A stretch of 64,000 nt of DNA. Origin: JBGSMF01 sp964651475. Lineage in GTDB: Bacteria; Chloroflexota; Anaerolineae; Fen-1058. The translations under genes were made by a program, and so were the position numbers. The notes under the pieces were generated by a model. It was not told where the DNA came from and did no database searches. It worked only from the letters and a program-made list of their open reading frames with translations. The stretch spans positions 62,001 through 126,000 of the forward strand of contig CAZYXV010000001.1 of the NCBI GenBank assembly GCA_964651475.1, in the 5' to 3' direction. Shown here in pieces: positions 34,358-44,142 of this stretch (position 1 is its first letter; every line of letters starts with the position of its first letter).

Positions 34358-34393
34358 TCACATTTAGCCAAATCCTGTGCTGGCGGCATTCGC

Positions 34394-34422
34394 TTGACGC
34401 TTCAAACAGATGACGGTACAAT
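34394..34422 (+). promoter_or_regulatory. Promoter for the miaB-gatC-gatA operon
   Basis: TTGACG at 34394-34399, 17-base spacer and TACAAT at 34417-34422. Confidence 0.75.
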
Positions 34423-34429
34423 CGTTCAG

Positions 34430-34464
34430 ACGTGAAACAGATATTACGATATCACGTTTCACGT
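34430..34464. repeat. Inverted repeat in the miaB leader
   Basis: Perfect 9-bp arms ACGTGAAAC (34430-34438) and GTTTCACGT (34456-34464) between the promoter and the miaB start, followed by further CACGTTT/CATTTCACG words. It would fold in the 5' leader. Confidence 0.65.
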
Positions 34465-34494
34465 TTTACATTTCACGATCGAGGTTCGCGGTAG

Positions 34495-35835
34495 ATGAGT
34501 TTGTATTATATCTGGAACGAAGGCTGCCAAATGAACGTGGCCGACGCGCGGCGCCTGGCTTTTGAATTGGAGGCGCTGGGATTGGCTGCCGCGTCCAAAG
34601 CGCGCGACGCCGACGTGATTGTGCTCAACACATGCGTGGTGCGCCAAAGTGCGGAAGATAAAGCCTATAATTACCTGCACGCGCTCAGGCCGCTAAAAAT
34701 CGCCCGTCCCGATCTGGTCATTGGCCTGATGGGCTGCCTGGTCGGCGTCAAGTACAATGGCAGGTTAAAAGAAAAATTTCCCTGGGTGGACGTGTTCATG
34801 CCGCCTTCGGACCCTGCGCCGATATTGGATTTTCTGCGCGTGCGGATGGGGCTGGAAGCGGAGGGCGCCGAAACCGCGCGCCGCTTTGCGTTGCAAGACG
34901 GCGAGTTGACCTTGCCCGCTCACGAACGCGGCAAGCTGGTCGCCGCGCACGTGCCGGCTGTGCTGGGATGTTCGCACGCTTGCAGCTTTTGCATCATCCC
35001 CTACCGGCGCGGCGCGGAGCGCAGCCGCCCGGCAGCCGAAATCTTGGCAGAAGCCCAATCGCTCGCGGCGCAGGGCGTCAGGGAAATCACGCTGCTGGGC
35101 CAAATCGTTGACCGCTACGGATACGATCTCAAGTGCCAAATACCAAACGCCAAATATCCCACACCGCTGGTAGACTTGCTGGAAGAATTGAGCCAGATCG
35201 AAAACCTGGAGCGCATCCGCTTTTTAACTAGCCACCCCAACTGGATGACGGACGACCTGCTGGAGGCTGTGGCGCGGCTGCCCAAGGTATGTGAGCACAT
35301 CGAAGTGCCCGTGCAGGCCGGCGATGACGAGGTGCTGGCCCGAATGAAACGCGGCTACACTGCTGGCGAATATCGGCGATTGGTTCAAAAAATTCGCGCC
35401 ATCATTTCGGGCGCCGGCATCGCCACAGACATCATCGTGGGCTTTCCAGGTGAAAGCCCGGCGCAATTCCAGGCTACCTACGACTTGCTGGCCGACCTCA
35501 AACTGGATATGGTACACGTTGCCAAATACAGCCCGCGCCCGCAGACCGTGTCGGCGCGTACCATGCCAGATGATGTGCCGCCCGAAGAAAAAGAGCGCCG
35601 CCGCAAAGCGATCGAAGATTTGCACGCTCAGATCGTGGGCGACATCAACGCGCGGCTGCTGGGGCAAAGCGTCGAGGTGCTGGTGGAAGATGCCCAAAAG
35701 GGTCGCTGGCGCGGGCGCACGCGCACCAACAAACTGATCTTTTTTCAAGACGACGGGGATTGGCGCGGCAAGCTCGCCCAGGTCACCATCACCTGGACGG
35801 GGCCCTGGTCAATGATCGGCGAGGTGAGCAAGTAA
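34495..35835 (+). CDS. miaB: tRNA-2-methylthio-N6-dimethylallyladenosine synthase (MiaB-type methylthiotransferase)
   Basis: 446 residues. The N-terminal UPF0004 domain has three cluster cysteines: Cys11 (EGCQMNVAD, the MiaB-type form), Cys47 (NTCVVR) and Cys81 (GLMGCLVG). The radical SAM motif is CSHACSFC (Cys159, 163, 166), and the C-terminal TRAM region ends near GRTRTNKLIFF. It methylthiolates isopentenyl-adenosine 37 of tRNAs. MtaB or RimO are less likely given GCQMN. gatC starts immediately after its stop. Confidence 0.92.
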   Translation: MSLYYIWNEGCQMNVADARRLAFELEALGLAAASKARDADVIVLNTCVVRQSAEDKAYNYLHALRPLKIARPDLVIGLMGCLVGVKYNGRLKEKFPWVDVFMPPSDPAPILDFLRVRMGLEAEGAETARRFALQDGELTLPAHERGKLVAAHVPAVLGCSHACSFCIIPYRRGAERSRPAAEILAEAQSLAAQGVREITLLGQIVDRYGYDLKCQIPNAKYPTPLVDLLEELSQIENLERIRFLTSHPNWMTDDLLEAVARLPKVCEHIEVPVQAGDDEVLARMKRGYTAGEYRRLVQKIRAIISGAGIATDIIVGFPGESPAQFQATYDLLADLKLDMVHVAKYSPRPQTVSARTMPDDVPPEEKERRRKAIEDLHAQIVGDINARLLGQSVEVLVEDAQKGRWRGRTRTNKLIFFQDDGDWRGKLAQVTITWTGPWSMIGEVSK

Positions 35836-36123
35836 ATGTCCCTCACACACACCCAGGTCGAACACATCGCCGAGCTTGCCAGGCTGGCGTTGACCGAAGA
35901 AGAAAAAACGCTTTACGCGGAACAATTATCGGCCATCCTGGATTACGCCGCCCAACTGGAGGAGGTAGATACGTCGGCTATTCCACCCACGGCGACGGTG
36001 CTGCCGCTGCGCAACGTGATGCGCGCGGATGAGGTTGAGCCATCGCTGCCCAGAGAAGACGTATTGGCAAACGCGCCGGCCGCGCAAGAGGAGTGCTTTA
36101 TCACACAAACGGTAATGGAATAA
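35836..36123 (+). CDS. gatC: Asp-tRNA(Asn)/Glu-tRNA(Gln) amidotransferase subunit C
   Basis: 95 residues, standard size. Pattern VEHIAELARLALTEEEKTLY, then ILDYAAQLEEVDTSAIPPTA and the C-terminal MRADEVEPSLPREDVLANAP. It stabilises the GatA/GatB complex that converts mischarged Glu-tRNA(Gln) to Gln-tRNA(Gln). It abuts miaB with no gap and is followed 10 bases later by gatA. gatB is not in the window. Confidence 0.95.
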   Translation: MSLTHTQVEHIAELARLALTEEEKTLYAEQLSAILDYAAQLEEVDTSAIPPTATVLPLRNVMRADEVEPSLPREDVLANAPAAQEECFITQTVME

Positions 36124-36133
36124 GGACAGCAAC

Positions 36134-37612
36134 TTGGGATTGACTGACCTGACTCTCTGGGAAGCGGCAGCTTTATTGCACAAGGGCGAAATCACCAGCG
36201 TTGAGCTAACTGAAGCGGCGTTTGATCGCATTACGGCGATTGACAATGACGTCAAGGCCTTTCTCACGCTCACGCCCGAACTGGCATTAGAGCAGGCGCG
36301 CACTGCAGACGAGCGCCTGGCGCGCGGCGAACGCGCGCCGCTGCTGGGCGTGCCTATCGCTATCAAAGATGTGTTGTGCGTGAAAGGCGTGCCGTGCACG
36401 TGCGGCAGCCGCATCCTGGAAGACTTTGTTCCGCCGTACAGCGCCACCGCCGTGGAAAAACTGGAGGGGGCCGGCGCGGTAATTTTGGGCAAGACTAACA
36501 CCGACGAGTTTGCCATGGGCTCGTCCACCGAAAACAGCGCCTATTTTGCCACACACAATCCGTGGGATATATCTCGCGTGCCGGGCGGGTCCTCGGGCGG
36601 TAGTGCGGCGGCGGTGGCGGCCGGGATGGCCTTTGCGGCGCTCGGCACCGACACCGGCGGCAGCGTACGGCAACCCGCCTCGTTCTGCGGCATCGTCGGT
36701 CTCAAGCCAGGTTACGGGCGCGTGTCACGTTACGGGCTGGCGGCGTTTGCCTCGTCGCTGGACCAAATCGGCGTGCTGGCGCGCTGCATAGCCGACGCTG
36801 CGCTGGTGCTGGCGGCCATCGCCGGGCACGATCCACATGACTCAACCTCAGTGCCGGCCCCCCCTCTCCCAAGCTTGGGAGAAGAGTCAGAGGTGAGAGG
36901 GCTGCGCGTTGGCGTTCCGCAAGACTATTTTATCGCCGGCATGCAGCCAGAGGTTGAGCAAGCTGTGCGCGCTGCAATTGACGAGATGCGCAAGCTGGGG
37001 GCAGAAATTCGCCCCGTCACGCTGCCGCACACCCGCTACGCCCTGCCCGTCTATTACCTGATCGCGCCCGCCGAAGCGTCTGCAAACCTGGCGCGCTACG
37101 ATGGCGTGCGCTACGGGCTGCACGTCGAAGGCCAAGATGTGGAAGACGCCTATCGCCAGACGCGCGGGCAGGGTTTTGGCCCAGAAGTCAAACGGCGCAT
37201 CATGCTTGGCACGTATGCGCTCAGCGCCGGGTACTATGACGCGTATTATCTCAAAGCGCAACAAGTGCGCACGCTCATCAAAGATGATTTTGACAAGGCG
37301 TTTACGCAAGTAGATATTATCGCCTGCCCCACCACACCGAGCACCGCGTTCAAGATCGGCGAAAAGGTTGACGATCCGCTGCAAATGTACCTGAGCGACG
37401 TGTTCACGCTGGGAGCCAGCCTGGCCGGCGTGTGCGGCCTCAGCCTGCCGTGCGGATTTGACGGCGCCGGCTTGCCCATCGGGCTGCAATTGATCGCGCC
37501 GGCGTTTGAAGAAGCGCGCCTGCTGCAAGCGGCGCACGTATACGAGCAGGCAACCAATTGGCGCTCGTGCAAGCCTGCCATTCAGCCACGCGATAGGCAA
37601 GAAGTGGTATAA
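36134..37612 (+). CDS. gatA: Asp-tRNA(Asn)/Glu-tRNA(Gln) amidotransferase subunit A
   Basis: 492 residues of the amidase-signature family. Ser-cisSer-Lys triad: Lys78 (PIAIKDVL), the GGSSGGSAAAVAAG loop (Ser153/154) and Ser177 (GTDTGGSVRQPA). It releases ammonia from glutamine for tRNA amidation. The start is a TTG at 36134 with AAGGA seven bases upstream. Residues ~238-255 (PPLPSLGEESEVRG) form an unusual low-complexity insertion in an otherwise typical protein. A promoter-like TATAAT for the next gene overlaps its end. Confidence 0.95.
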   Translation: MGLTDLTLWEAAALLHKGEITSVELTEAAFDRITAIDNDVKAFLTLTPELALEQARTADERLARGERAPLLGVPIAIKDVLCVKGVPCTCGSRILEDFVPPYSATAVEKLEGAGAVILGKTNTDEFAMGSSTENSAYFATHNPWDISRVPGGSSGGSAAAVAAGMAFAALGTDTGGSVRQPASFCGIVGLKPGYGRVSRYGLAAFASSLDQIGVLARCIADAALVLAAIAGHDPHDSTSVPAPPLPSLGEESEVRGLRVGVPQDYFIAGMQPEVEQAVRAAIDEMRKLGAEIRPVTLPHTRYALPVYYLIAPAEASANLARYDGVRYGLHVEGQDVEDAYRQTRGQGFGPEVKRRIMLGTYALSAGYYDAYYLKAQQVRTLIKDDFDKAFTQVDIIACPTTPSTAFKIGEKVDDPLQMYLSDVFTLGASLAGVCGLSLPCGFDGAGLPIGLQLIAPAFEEARLLQAAHVYEQATNWRSCKPAIQPRDRQEVV

Positions 37613-37613
37613 T
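37605..37613 (+). promoter_or_regulatory. Extended -10 promoter for the NDP-sugar pyrophosphorylase
   Basis: TGG followed by a perfect TATAAT (37608-37613) at the gatA stop, about 47 bases before ATG 37660. No good -35 box. Confidence 0.5.
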
Positions 37614-37659
37614 ATACACAAGGTACCCAAAGCTCGCTAAAGAAAGGTTAGCTCATTTT

Positions 37660-38652
37660 ATGAAAGTCATTATCCCTCTGGCTGGGTATGGCACGCGCTT
37701 GCGCCCCCACACTTATAGCCGTCCCAAACCACTTATTAACGTAGCCGGCAAGGCTGTGTTAGGCCACATCCTCGACAAGTTCGACAGGCTGCCAATGGAC
37801 GAATATATCTTTATCGTCGGCTACCTGGGCGAAAAAATCGAAGATTATGTGACCCATAACTATACATCCATTCGAGCGCATTTTGTCGAACAGAGAGAAT
37901 TGACTGGCCAGGCCGCCGCTATCCTGTTGGCGCGCGAGTTTGTGAATGGTCCAGTGCTGATCGTGTTCGTGGACACATTATTTGAAGCCAATCTGAACAA
38001 GCTGGCACACACAACCGCTGATGGCATCATCTACGTCAAACAAGTCGAGGATCCTCGCCGCTTTGGAGTGGTCACACTGGACCCAGATGGCTATATTACG
38101 CGCTTTGTCGAAAAGCCCGACACCATGGACAACCGGCTGGCCGTTATCGGGATGTACTATATCAAGGATTCAAAAGCGTTGATGGCGGCTTGCCAGGAAT
38201 TGATAGACCGTAAAATTCAGGCCCACGGTGAATACTTTTTAGCCGAGGCGCTCAACCTGATGATCAAAGACGGCGCGCGTTTCCGCGCCGAAGAAGTCAG
38301 CGTGTGGGCCGATTGCGGCAAACCGGAAACCCTACTGGAAACTAACCGCTACCTGCTCCAAAACGGACGTGACAACAGCGCCAGTCTTCCAAGTGAACGC
38401 TCATACCACATCGTCAACCCGGTCTATATCGCCTCAACAGCCAGGATCGAAAATTCGGTTATCGGGCCGTACGCTACCATCGCCGACGGGTGCGTCGTCA
38501 AAGGGTCAATCATCCGCGATAGCATCATCGGCGAAGATGCGCAGATTGAAAACATTTCGCTTGACCAGTCGCTTATTGGCCAGGACACATCGGTCAAGAG
38601 CAAGTATCGCCGGCTGAACGTGGGTGATTCGTCTGAGGTGGATTTCAGCTAA
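37660..38652 (+). CDS. NDP-sugar pyrophosphorylase / glucose-1-phosphate nucleotidyltransferase-like
   Basis: 330 residues. The N-terminal nucleotidyltransferase domain has IPLAGYGTRLRPHTYSRPKP near residue 5, with LINVAGKAVLGHILDKF next, and VTLDPDGYITRFVEKP at the middle. The last ~80 residues are hexapeptide-like left-handed beta-helix turns (ARIENSVIGPYATIADGCVV, IIRDSIIGEDAQIENIS). It would make an activated sugar (NDP-glucose class) for wall or surface glycans. The exact sugar is not evident. It follows gatA but has its own promoter. Confidence 0.88.
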   Translation: MKVIIPLAGYGTRLRPHTYSRPKPLINVAGKAVLGHILDKFDRLPMDEYIFIVGYLGEKIEDYVTHNYTSIRAHFVEQRELTGQAAAILLAREFVNGPVLIVFVDTLFEANLNKLAHTTADGIIYVKQVEDPRRFGVVTLDPDGYITRFVEKPDTMDNRLAVIGMYYIKDSKALMAACQELIDRKIQAHGEYFLAEALNLMIKDGARFRAEEVSVWADCGKPETLLETNRYLLQNGRDNSASLPSERSYHIVNPVYIASTARIENSVIGPYATIADGCVVKGSIIRDSIIGEDAQIENISLDQSLIGQDTSVKSKYRRLNVGDSSEVDFS

Positions 38653-38717
38653 CAATTCACCTGACAACCCTGGCCGCAAAAAGCCTAGCATGCAAAAAGG
38701 CAAAGGAGGAATAAGCA

Positions 38718-40370
38718 ATGAGTGACACCATCCCAGCGCCGGAGCCGGGTTATCTCACACAATTGCGCGAGTTACTCTCCGCTTGTTTTAATGAAGGCGA
38801 ATTGCGTACCCTCTGTTTTGACTTGGGTATAGATTATGATGATTTGCCAGGACAGGGAAAAGCAAACAAGGCCAGGGAACTCGCTGCATACTTTGCTAGA
38901 CGTGGACACATTCCAGAGCTTGTCGAAAAAGCTTCTAAATATCGACCTGATCAATTTGCCTCCTATCAGCTTCAACATCAAAAGCACCTTAGCACACAGC
39001 AAATCCCCTTTATCAATCGAAAAGATGAAATCAGCCTCATAGTATCTTCGTATGCCCAAGCATATACCCTCATAGATGCCCCAGCCGGGTATGGGAAGAC
39101 CGAGTTGTTGAAAGAACTTGAGCGACGATTTAAAGAACTGGAATGGGCTTGCGCCTACGTGTCTATAGGAGAAAAGGGAACCTTGCCCAAAGTAGCAGCG
39201 GCCCTGGCGCAACAACTTGGGCTTGATGCAAATGAAGTTTTGAGAGGAGAGGGCCCCGCTAATTTGGCAGGCAACTTGGCCGCCGAGATTTTGGGAAAAG
39301 ACATTGCCAAGAACAAAAATGGCCTCGTCTTGCTCGTAGATTTCGAAGGGAAACCGCGCCTCGCAATCTTGCCAGATTTATTAAAAACTTTTGTTCCAGC
39401 CATCCAACAAGCTCTGTACAATCTTAATGTTGACTTCATGGTTCAGCATAATTGGTTTCGGGTAATTATTGCAGGGCGTTATCTTGCCAACCGCCCAGAA
39501 GTTTCACAACTGTCCCTTCCCTTAGAGATTCGCCGATTGACGCCATTTAGTTATGAAATAGTTCGAGATACCGTAAGAGCATATCTACGTGGGCCTGTAG
39601 ACAATGTTATCGTTCAAATCGCAGCTCACCTGATGCACCTTACAGGCGGTCATCCCGGTTGTGTTGCAAAAACGCTCGAGATATTCAATCAAAGAAGGCT
39701 TTTGCCAGACATGTTTCTCGAGCAGTGTGGAGATCGCATCCGGGCAATCGTACATCAAGTAGTAGAAGATATACGCTATGATATCCAACCTGCCGCTCTG
39801 CGGAACAAGCTTGACAGTCTAAGTGTGCTCCGCTACGTAGATTACGAGGCTCTTGGGCAATTATTGATGGAAGAGGACAAGTATCACTTGGCTGACGAAC
39901 TGACCAGCACGTATTTGCTTGACTGGGTAGGGCATCTGCTCCGAGATGATATCACGCGCCGGTTGCTTGCTATTCGACTACGCTGGGACCTGGGAGATGA
40001 AGGGTTCGCCCGGCGCTGCCAAGATGCCCAACGGATTTGTATCAATCGCCTCAAAGACCCATACGTTCAAGGACCGGAAATGTGGGCCATTGAATATCTG
40101 TTCCAGTCATTACAACAACTTACGACATCTATCCACAATCCCCAAGCACGGCAAAATGCCACACGGGTTTTCCGCGAAGAGATACCTAAAACTCTACACA
40201 TGCTTGTGACGCCTCCTCGAAATAAAAGATCGCACTATCAACCACTTAAACAAGCATTGGATAAAGACTGGGAGTTCCGCTTCACGGTAAATTACTATCT
40301 GCGGCAGGATGGTTATACCAACAAGCCATACGAAGATTTGCTAAGACAGGTAGATTCATTCTTTGTGTAA
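38718..40370 (+). CDS. ATPase with N-terminal effector-associated (death-like) domain
   Basis: 550 residues. Residues 12-77 form a small all-helical module (LRELLSACFNEGELRTLCFD, then LGIDYDDLPGQGKANKAREL) that recurs in the proteins at 47176 and 47670 and resembles the effector-associated/bacterial death-like domains described in STAND conflict systems. A P-loop ATPase follows: Walker A APAGYGKTEL (121-130), Walker B NGLVLLVDFE (Asp208). The C-terminal ~200 residues are helical without a recognised family. It starts with AAAGGAGG and is 13 bases from the next STAND gene, so they are co-transcribed. Its base composition (sampled lines ~40-45% GC) is far lower than the surroundings, suggesting transfer. 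Confidence 0.8.
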   Translation: MSDTIPAPEPGYLTQLRELLSACFNEGELRTLCFDLGIDYDDLPGQGKANKARELAAYFARRGHIPELVEKASKYRPDQFASYQLQHQKHLSTQQIPFINRKDEISLIVSSYAQAYTLIDAPAGYGKTELLKELERRFKELEWACAYVSIGEKGTLPKVAAALAQQLGLDANEVLRGEGPANLAGNLAAEILGKDIAKNKNGLVLLVDFEGKPRLAILPDLLKTFVPAIQQALYNLNVDFMVQHNWFRVIIAGRYLANRPEVSQLSLPLEIRRLTPFSYEIVRDTVRAYLRGPVDNVIVQIAAHLMHLTGGHPGCVAKTLEIFNQRRLLPDMFLEQCGDRIRAIVHQVVEDIRYDIQPAALRNKLDSLSVLRYVDYEALGQLLMEEDKYHLADELTSTYLLDWVGHLLRDDITRRLLAIRLRWDLGDEGFARRCQDAQRICINRLKDPYVQGPEMWAIEYLFQSLQQLTTSIHNPQARQNATRVFREEIPKTLHMLVTPPRNKRSHYQPLKQALDKDWEFRFTVNYYLRQDGYTNKPYEDLLRQVDSFFV

Positions 40371-40383
40371 ACTGGAGGCTGGT

Positions 40384-43300
40384 ATGGCTGAAAGAGTACC
40401 ATTCATTGATCGTGAAAACGAGTTAGCTAAAATCAAGCAGCTCATCCTGGAGCAGGACGTACGAAGCACACTTTGCATCCAGGCGCTTGGCGGCATCGGC
40501 AAAACACGCTTGTTGCAGGAAGTGAAAAAACGTTACGCCCACTGCGCACTCATCACCGACATTCTCGACTTTGACGACCTCTCCCTGCGCGTCCCAGGCA
40601 ATATCGAGTTCGCGCTCTCCAAGCAAATAGGACAGAATAAATTTGAATTCTACTTGCAAAGCCTACAAGAATACTACCAGTCAGGACAACTCCCCCAGAA
40701 AAAGCAACAAGTTCATTTTGCTTTTGCAAACGACTTTAACAAATTCTCGGCGCAGCAGCGCGTTGTCGTCCTGCTAGATACTACTGACACATTGGAAGGA
40801 ACTGAAACCTGGAATTATATTGTCAATGAGTTGCCCCAACGTTTGAAAAATGTGATCCTTATCGTGGCCGGTCGCAACGCCGAGCAACTCCATCAAGAAT
40901 TCCAATCCAAGATAGGTAAAAATGCCCACTCGGTCGAGCTTTTGCCACTGGATAACGAGGCCAGTGAATTATATCTATCTCAAAAGCAGGTTCTATTGCA
41001 CGTCACGTTGGAACCCAAGTTGGCGAAAAAAGTGTCGTTACTGGCGGGGGGGCGCCCTATCTTGATTGACCTGACTGTAGAGTGGCTGGCGCGCAAGATT
41101 CCCCTCGATTGGCTAATCGAGAGCAATCTAGAAAAACTTGAGTCGTTGCCTCAAGATGAGATGTGGCGGCGACAAACAGAATTCGAATGCCAACTGGTGC
41201 TTCACATTGCAGAAATTCGTCGTCCTATGGATCGGCTAACTTTGGTTATGTCTCATGTCTACCCACTTAACGCAGAAATGATCACCAAGTTGTTGATGAT
41301 AACTGAAGATGAGGCCAGTAAGCTATTCGAGGAAGCCAAATCTTACGTCTTTGTCAAAGTGCTGCCCGACGGGCGCATCTCCTTGCACGATGAAATGCGC
41401 CGTATGATAAATGACCATGTGTGGCCACAAAGGGATCCGGATAGGTCCCGGCGGTGCCGGGACAGCAAACTGGCAGTAGCATATCTGAGCGACCAAATCC
41501 GGTTTTTGCGCGAAGAAATTGAACAACTCGAAGAAAAAGACAAACAACGACAATATCCGCAGAAAAGCATTGTGGTAGATTCTTTCTCAGAACGAGAGGG
41601 GCTGAAACAAAAACTATGGACGCTAGAGGCACAAGCCCTATATCATTGGATGTATTTGGACTCCAATCAAGGCTTTGCAAAGTACGACACTCTTTTCCAA
41701 GACGCATTCCACCGACGCGACTCTGATTTTTGCATCATGCTCAGGGAAATTGCCAATGCAAAGGCGCATCGCGACAGCTTGTCACAAGAAAACAAGATAA
41801 AGCTGGCCCTGAGCAAGGCTCAGATTGAACTTTTAAAGGGGGATTTTAAGGAAGCGGAAAAAATTATCCAGGATATATTGAAAGAATTTCAAGAATCGGA
41901 CGTTAGAGCCCTCGGACGTGTTCACAACTACCTGGGCTACTGCTACCGCCTGCAAGGAAAATGGGAATCAGCAATCGAAAGCTACGAACAAGCGTTGCAT
42001 TACAGCGACGTGGAACACGACACCCGGCAAATTGCCGAGACGATGAACAACATTGCCAACGTCTGCCGCCTGAGCGGCGACTTTGAGCGCGCGATGCGCT
42101 ACAACAAGATTGGCTTGAAAATTCGCGAGAAACTGGGCGGCCAATCGTTCATCGCTAATAGCTGCTACGTGCGCGGCATGTTGATGTGGGAGATCGGCGA
42201 TCCGGCAGAAGCCGTCTCCTATTTGGAACGCGCCAGGAACTTGTACAAGGAACTAGATGACCCGGTACGCGCCGCCTGGGTAGACAAGTACACCGGACGC
42301 TTTCATTACCGCGTTGGCGATGTGGAGACCGCAACTGAATATCTGCAAAAAGCCGAAGCGATCTTTCGCGAGCGCGGCATCAAGAGTGAATTGGCGGATA
42401 CTCTCAACATCCTCAGCCGTGTTGTCCGCTACAGCAACGTGACAGGACGCGCTGAAGAAGCAATATTCCACGAGGCAGAACGCTACGCGCTGGAGGGTCT
42501 GAAAATCGCCCAAGAAATAGGCGACCTTTACGAAATCGCCGAATGTCGCCTGACGTTGTGCATCCTCTACTACCGGTGGGGGGGCGAGTACTTTCAAACC
42601 GGCAGGCGTCACGAGCAGGTGGACAAATACCATGCCCTGGCGCGACAACATCACGAAGAGGGATTCCTCATCGCCAATCAATACGATTACGTAGATTTGC
42701 TCTCCGTATACCATGCAATGGCCGGCAATATGGCGTACGACGAGGGAATGCTCGCTTATAACAACAACGATGTGGCAACGGCAACCAGAAAATGGGACGA
42801 GGCCTTCAGGCACTATCTGGAAGAATGTCACATCTCAGCCAAGTACAAAGAGATGCGGTTTGATCGAGCGTTGGGCGCTGTTGCCCCTCGCCTGATGAAG
42901 CTGCCCGCGCCCGACTTGACGCACAAGTATTGCAACGAGATGATGTATCACTGGCGGAAACGAGGACTGGAGCACCACTACCCTCAATTGATCGCCGAAT
43001 GTAAACAGATCAAGGTCTTTCTGGACGCGCCCGAAAAATCGGCCGTAGATCAACTTGCTCAGACTCAGGTAGACCTCTTTACCGCGAGCGATTTGCAAGG
43101 CACATTGGACGCTGGTCATCGGGTGCTGGAACAAAATCGGGTATACTTGCGCAATTCACAAGTTGTCCGCGCGCTTAACAGAAACGCCTTCGCTTTGCGG
43201 CAGATGGGGCGCTTTTCCGAGGCGCGGAGACTGTGCACTACCAGCCTGCACATTGGAGAATCAATCCAAGACAAGGCAGCGATTGCGGAAAGCTATTACG

Positions 43301-44142
43301 TGATGGGCGCAATTGAGTGGATTGTCGGCAATACGGCTGAATCGGCGACGCATCTCCGTCAGGCCCGGGAGCGGTTTGAAGAAATGAAGACTCGGAAGCA
43401 GTCTGAAGAGATGGAGGATTGCGCAGGAATAGCTCGAGTGCGCCGATACGAGGGCTTTTTGTATTTTCGCGTCGGCAACCTGGATAAAGCACTCGAGTTG
43501 CTCGAAGAAGCGGGGAACTGCTTCGAGCAGTGCGGGCTGCTGGCTGATTTGGCAGATGTGTTGATCGTCAAAAGCCGCGTCCTGCGGGAACAGACCGGAC
43601 AAAGAACTGAGCCTGCATTGTATGAGGCAGCCGAGCAGGCGACCCGAAGATCGAACGAAATAGCGCGCCAGATCGGCGACAACTATGTCATAGCTGAAAC
43701 CTTGATCAATCTATACACAATCTATCATTGGAGAGAACAAGCAGCCCGGCAAGCAGGGGACACAGAAGCCGCAGCGCGCATTCTCGCGCAATCCCATGTG
43801 TATTTCCAAGAAGGTTACAACATCGTTCGGAAATATGGCTACAGCTTGCTGAACAGTGTGTATGAAAAACTCGCTGGCGACGCCGCCTTTGAAGCTGGCA
43901 AGCTGGGCCAGGCATTTGAGCATTACGTTGCGGCGTTGGAACATGGCGCCAAGTTCAGATATGGGCGGCTCCATAACGTGCTTGATGAATGTATTGACCG
44001 CCTGGCAAGCCTGTCGGCGGATCAGATTCGCTACTATGCCGATTACGTCATTCGTGAATGGAATAACAGGGACCTGGCAGCCAGATTCCCCGATGTGATT
44101 AACATGTTCGCGCTGGCCAAGGAGTACCGGGACTATGTCTAA
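40384..44142 (+). CDS. Giant STAND ATPase with TPR-rich sensor region
   Basis: 1,252 residues. The N-terminal STAND NTPase has FIDRENELAKIKQLILEQD, Walker A ALGGIGKTRLL (~34-44), Walker B VVVLLDTTDT (Asp132), and an LVAGG/IVAGRN-type sensor region. A wHTH-like segment is around 300-345 (VLPDGRISLHDEMRRMINDH). From ~450 to the end are many TPR-type helical repeats in two sets (KWESAIESYEQALHYSDVEH, DFERAMRYNKIGLKIREKLG; then GNLDKALELLEEAGNCFEQC), with two similar halves. ATG 40384 follows GGAGG (40374-40378). Its last bases overlap the next ATG. TPR-STAND proteins typically sense peptides or proteins; being coupled to a small-peptide gene is striking. Confidence 0.85.
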   Translation: MAERVPFIDRENELAKIKQLILEQDVRSTLCIQALGGIGKTRLLQEVKKRYAHCALITDILDFDDLSLRVPGNIEFALSKQIGQNKFEFYLQSLQEYYQSGQLPQKKQQVHFAFANDFNKFSAQQRVVVLLDTTDTLEGTETWNYIVNELPQRLKNVILIVAGRNAEQLHQEFQSKIGKNAHSVELLPLDNEASELYLSQKQVLLHVTLEPKLAKKVSLLAGGRPILIDLTVEWLARKIPLDWLIESNLEKLESLPQDEMWRRQTEFECQLVLHIAEIRRPMDRLTLVMSHVYPLNAEMITKLLMITEDEASKLFEEAKSYVFVKVLPDGRISLHDEMRRMINDHVWPQRDPDRSRRCRDSKLAVAYLSDQIRFLREEIEQLEEKDKQRQYPQKSIVVDSFSEREGLKQKLWTLEAQALYHWMYLDSNQGFAKYDTLFQDAFHRRDSDFCIMLREIANAKAHRDSLSQENKIKLALSKAQIELLKGDFKEAEKIIQDILKEFQESDVRALGRVHNYLGYCYRLQGKWESAIESYEQALHYSDVEHDTRQIAETMNNIANVCRLSGDFERAMRYNKIGLKIREKLGGQSFIANSCYVRGMLMWEIGDPAEAVSYLERARNLYKELDDPVRAAWVDKYTGRFHYRVGDVETATEYLQKAEAIFRERGIKSELADTLNILSRVVRYSNVTGRAEEAIFHEAERYALEGLKIAQEIGDLYEIAECRLTLCILYYRWGGEYFQTGRRHEQVDKYHALARQHHEEGFLIANQYDYVDLLSVYHAMAGNMAYDEGMLAYNNNDVATATRKWDEAFRHYLEECHISAKYKEMRFDRALGAVAPRLMKLPAPDLTHKYCNEMMYHWRKRGLEHHYPQLIAECKQIKVFLDAPEKSAVDQLAQTQVDLFTASDLQGTLDAGHRVLEQNRVYLRNSQVVRALNRNAFALRQMGRFSEARRLCTTSLHIGESIQDKAAIAESYYVMGAIEWIVGNTAESATHLRQARERFEEMKTRKQSEEMEDCAGIARVRRYEGFLYFRVGNLDKALELLEEAGNCFEQCGLLADLADVLIVKSRVLREQTGQRTEPALYEAAEQATRRSNEIARQIGDNYVIAETLINLYTIYHWREQAARQAGDTEAAARILAQSHVYFQEGYNIVRKYGYSLLNSVYEKLAGDAAFEAGKLGQAFEHYVAALEHGAKFRYGRLHNVLDECIDRLASLSADQIRYYADYVIREWNNRDLAARFPDVINMFALAKEYRDYV

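Noticed and set aside
34495..35835. RimO (ribosomal protein methylthiotransferase) assignment
   Set aside because: The GCQMN form of the first cysteine motif and the TRAM end fit MiaB better.
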